From: Nitrososphaerota archaeon
GTDB lineage: Archaea > Thermoproteota > Nitrososphaeria > Nitrososphaerales > Gagatemarchaeaceae
Assembly: GCA_005877185.1 (NCBI GenBank)
Contig: VBPQ01000105.1
Span: 1 to 5,654, forward strand
Length of the DNA: 5,654 bases
Direction of reading: 5' to 3'
Shown: in pieces, positions 4,632-5,654 of the stretch
Layout: each line of letters starts with the position of its first letter
Numbering within the stretch: the first letter of the stretch is position 1
Made by a program: the position numbers and the translations under genes
Notes under the pieces: model-generated
What the model saw: the letters and a program-made list of their open reading frames with translations, nothing else
Told to the model about the DNA's origin: nothing
The model's database searches: none

Positions 4632-5654
4632 CTAACTCACCTCCGCCAGCCCTCTCGCCAGAAGGTACACCGCCGCGTAGGCGGGGATGGATACGCTTTC
4701 TGACTTGAACGGGCCGAGCCTCTCCCCGTTCAACGTGAACTGGGGAGAATATTTCACGGTGACCTTGACTCGGGTGCTCCCCAACACGACCGGGTCCGAT
4801 AGAGGTTTGAACCTCTCGAGGGATTTCACCTTCATCTTCAGCAAGCCAGTGCTCCCGTGAAGCGTCCCGGGCATCCGGAATACCCTGTGTATGTCCGTCG
4901 TCACGGACGGGTCGACACGAGAGACCTGGGCTTCGATCGCCCTGTTTATGTGGGCGTGGATGCCGTCCCCCCCTTTCTTCTCTTTCGCCTCGGGTTGCGG
5001 TGCAGAAGGAGATGAAGATGAAAGAACCTTGGCGATTCTCCCTAGCCATCCCCGATTATCTAGCAGAGCGGTCTCTTCAAGACGCTGACTTCGCCGCAGG
5101 GAGAGGACGAAGCTCTGGGGGATGAGCATGCCGGCCCCCCTCACATAATCGGCTATCTCTGCTCTTGAAGCAGCATCGAGGGGGTCAAAGCGGCCGTCGT
5201 GCACGTGCAAGTGGTATCCTCTGTTCCCGGAGAAGTAGGTCGTGATGGCGGCGGGCTGGACACTGAAATCCTCCGTCAGGAGCCTGATCAACCGAGCGGC
5301 GTGGTCTTTCGCGGCTTCGAGGCAGACCTCGCAGACGTTGTGAATCTCCTCCACGCTCGCGCTGCCGCAGTTAGGGCATTTCTGGGGCCTGGGTAGGCGT
5401 CCCTTGGAGCTGCAGTCGTGGCAGAACCAGACGTCGTGCTCCCGCTTGCAGGGGGTGGGTATGTCGCTGGCATCGATATCGAAGATGAGCTCGGCGCCCT
5501 TCCATCCCTTCTCCTCCATGGGAAGCGAAGGCGAGTCGTAGAGTGCGTTGGAGCAGTAGATTGATGATGGCGCCTGCCTGACAATCTCCGCGACGGCCTC
5601 CCCGGCACTCCTGAAAGCCAGGTGGCGCACCATCCCTCCCCCGAACGGCATGTA
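4632..5654 (-). CDS. priS: DNA primase small (catalytic) subunit PriS, 5' end outside the window
   Basis: PriS makes RNA or DNA primers with PriL at archaeal replication forks. The frame is open through the window edge; numbering here uses the first visible Met (5651), which is internal because the family continues upstream with an FGF-type N-terminus before PFGGGMVRH. The catalytic pair is Asp58 and Asp60 in ELIFDIDASDIP. The third carboxylate is probably Asp253 in TTDIHRVFRMPGTLHGSTG, a segment that also binds nucleotide. SGNRGYHLHV (141-150) is the conserved SGRGYH-type motif. A zinc-binding region holds His72, Cys77, Cys80, CPNC (92-95) and CEVC (107-110). A Ser/Pro/Lys-rich stretch at about 211-228 looks like a flexible insert. 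The C-terminus, from about 293 with LGPFKSESV at 312-320, is the GINS B-like domain known from archaeal PriS. The stop TAG is followed at once by gins51 in the same frame, so the two are co-transcribed. Confidence 0.95.
   Translation of the reverse strand, partial: YMPFGGGMVRHLAFRSAGEAVAEIVRQAPSSIYCSNALYDSPSLPMEEKGWKGAELIFDIDASDIPTPCKREHDVWFCHDCSSKGRLPRPQKCPNCGSASVEEIHNVCEVCLEAAKDHAARLIRLLTEDFSVQPAAITTYFSGNRGYHLHVHDGRFDPLDAASRAEIADYVRGAGMLIPQSFVLSLRRSQRLEETALLDNRGWLGRIAKVLSSSSPSAPQPEAKEKKGGDGIHAHINRAIEAQVSRVDPSVTTDIHRVFRMPGTLHGSTGLLKMKVKSLERFKPLSDPVVLGSTRVKVTVKYSPQFTLNGERLGPFKSESVSIPAYAAVYLLARGLAEVS
4637..4644 (-). promoter_or_regulatory. Perfect Shine-Dalgarno ahead of the gins51 ACG
   Basis: The minus strand reads GGAGGTGA, the full complement of the archaeal 16S rRNA 3' tail, inside the last codons of priS (Ala-Glu-Val-Ser). 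It ends five bases before ACG 4631, with GTTAG between. No ATG, GTG or TTG in the gins51 frame lies within normal reach. This is the main evidence that gins51 starts at ACG next to the priS stop. Confidence 0.7.

Noticed and set aside
4632..5651. PriS starting at ATG 5651
   Set aside because: The frame continues to the window edge, and the residues around it (PFGGGMVRH) belong to the interior of the family's N-terminal region, so this Met is internal.

Overview
The window is archaeal. Every gene outside the mobile element belongs to archaeal information processing: the end of a ribosomal protein L10e (uL16), diphthamide synthase Dph2, exosome subunit Csl4, RNA polymerase subunit L, transcription factor S, a GINS subunit and the catalytic primase subunit PriS. 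GC content is moderately high. A single Gins51-type subunit beside a PriS that carries a GINS-like C-terminal domain fits a euryarchaeal or Thermoplasmata-like lineage, but that placement is a tentative inference.

Left part, plus strand: rpl10e (3' end only), dph2 and csl4 form a tight run with a 4-nt ATGA overlap and then a 1-nt gap. A gap of about 320 nt without a recognisable gene follows (1777-2096). Next comes rpoL-tfs, a coupled pair in which tfs appears to start at a CTG codon overlapping the rpoL stop. An RNA polymerase subunit and a polymerase cleavage factor would thus be co-expressed.

Right part, minus strand: priS (5' end outside the window) and gins51 form a replication pair. 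They lie in the same reading frame, separated only by one TAG. No ATG, GTG or TTG follows for 30 codons, but a perfect Shine-Dalgarno octamer precedes an ACG directly after the TAG. The two proteins also share a related C-terminal domain.

Middle: between these two convergent units sits a tnpB-only element of the IS200/IS605 (IS1341-like) type, with an apparently intact RuvC nuclease. Its right end abuts the last codon of tfs, and the tfs stop codon may lie within the element. An omega-RNA made from it would carry a guide antisense to the end of tfs.

The most notable points are the two near-cognate start codons (CTG for tfs, ACG for gins51), each backed by a strong Shine-Dalgarno and by conserved protein sequence upstream of the first ordinary start, and the way the TnpB element is fitted against tfs. 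I see no CRISPR array, tRNA, rRNA or clearly new multi-gene system.
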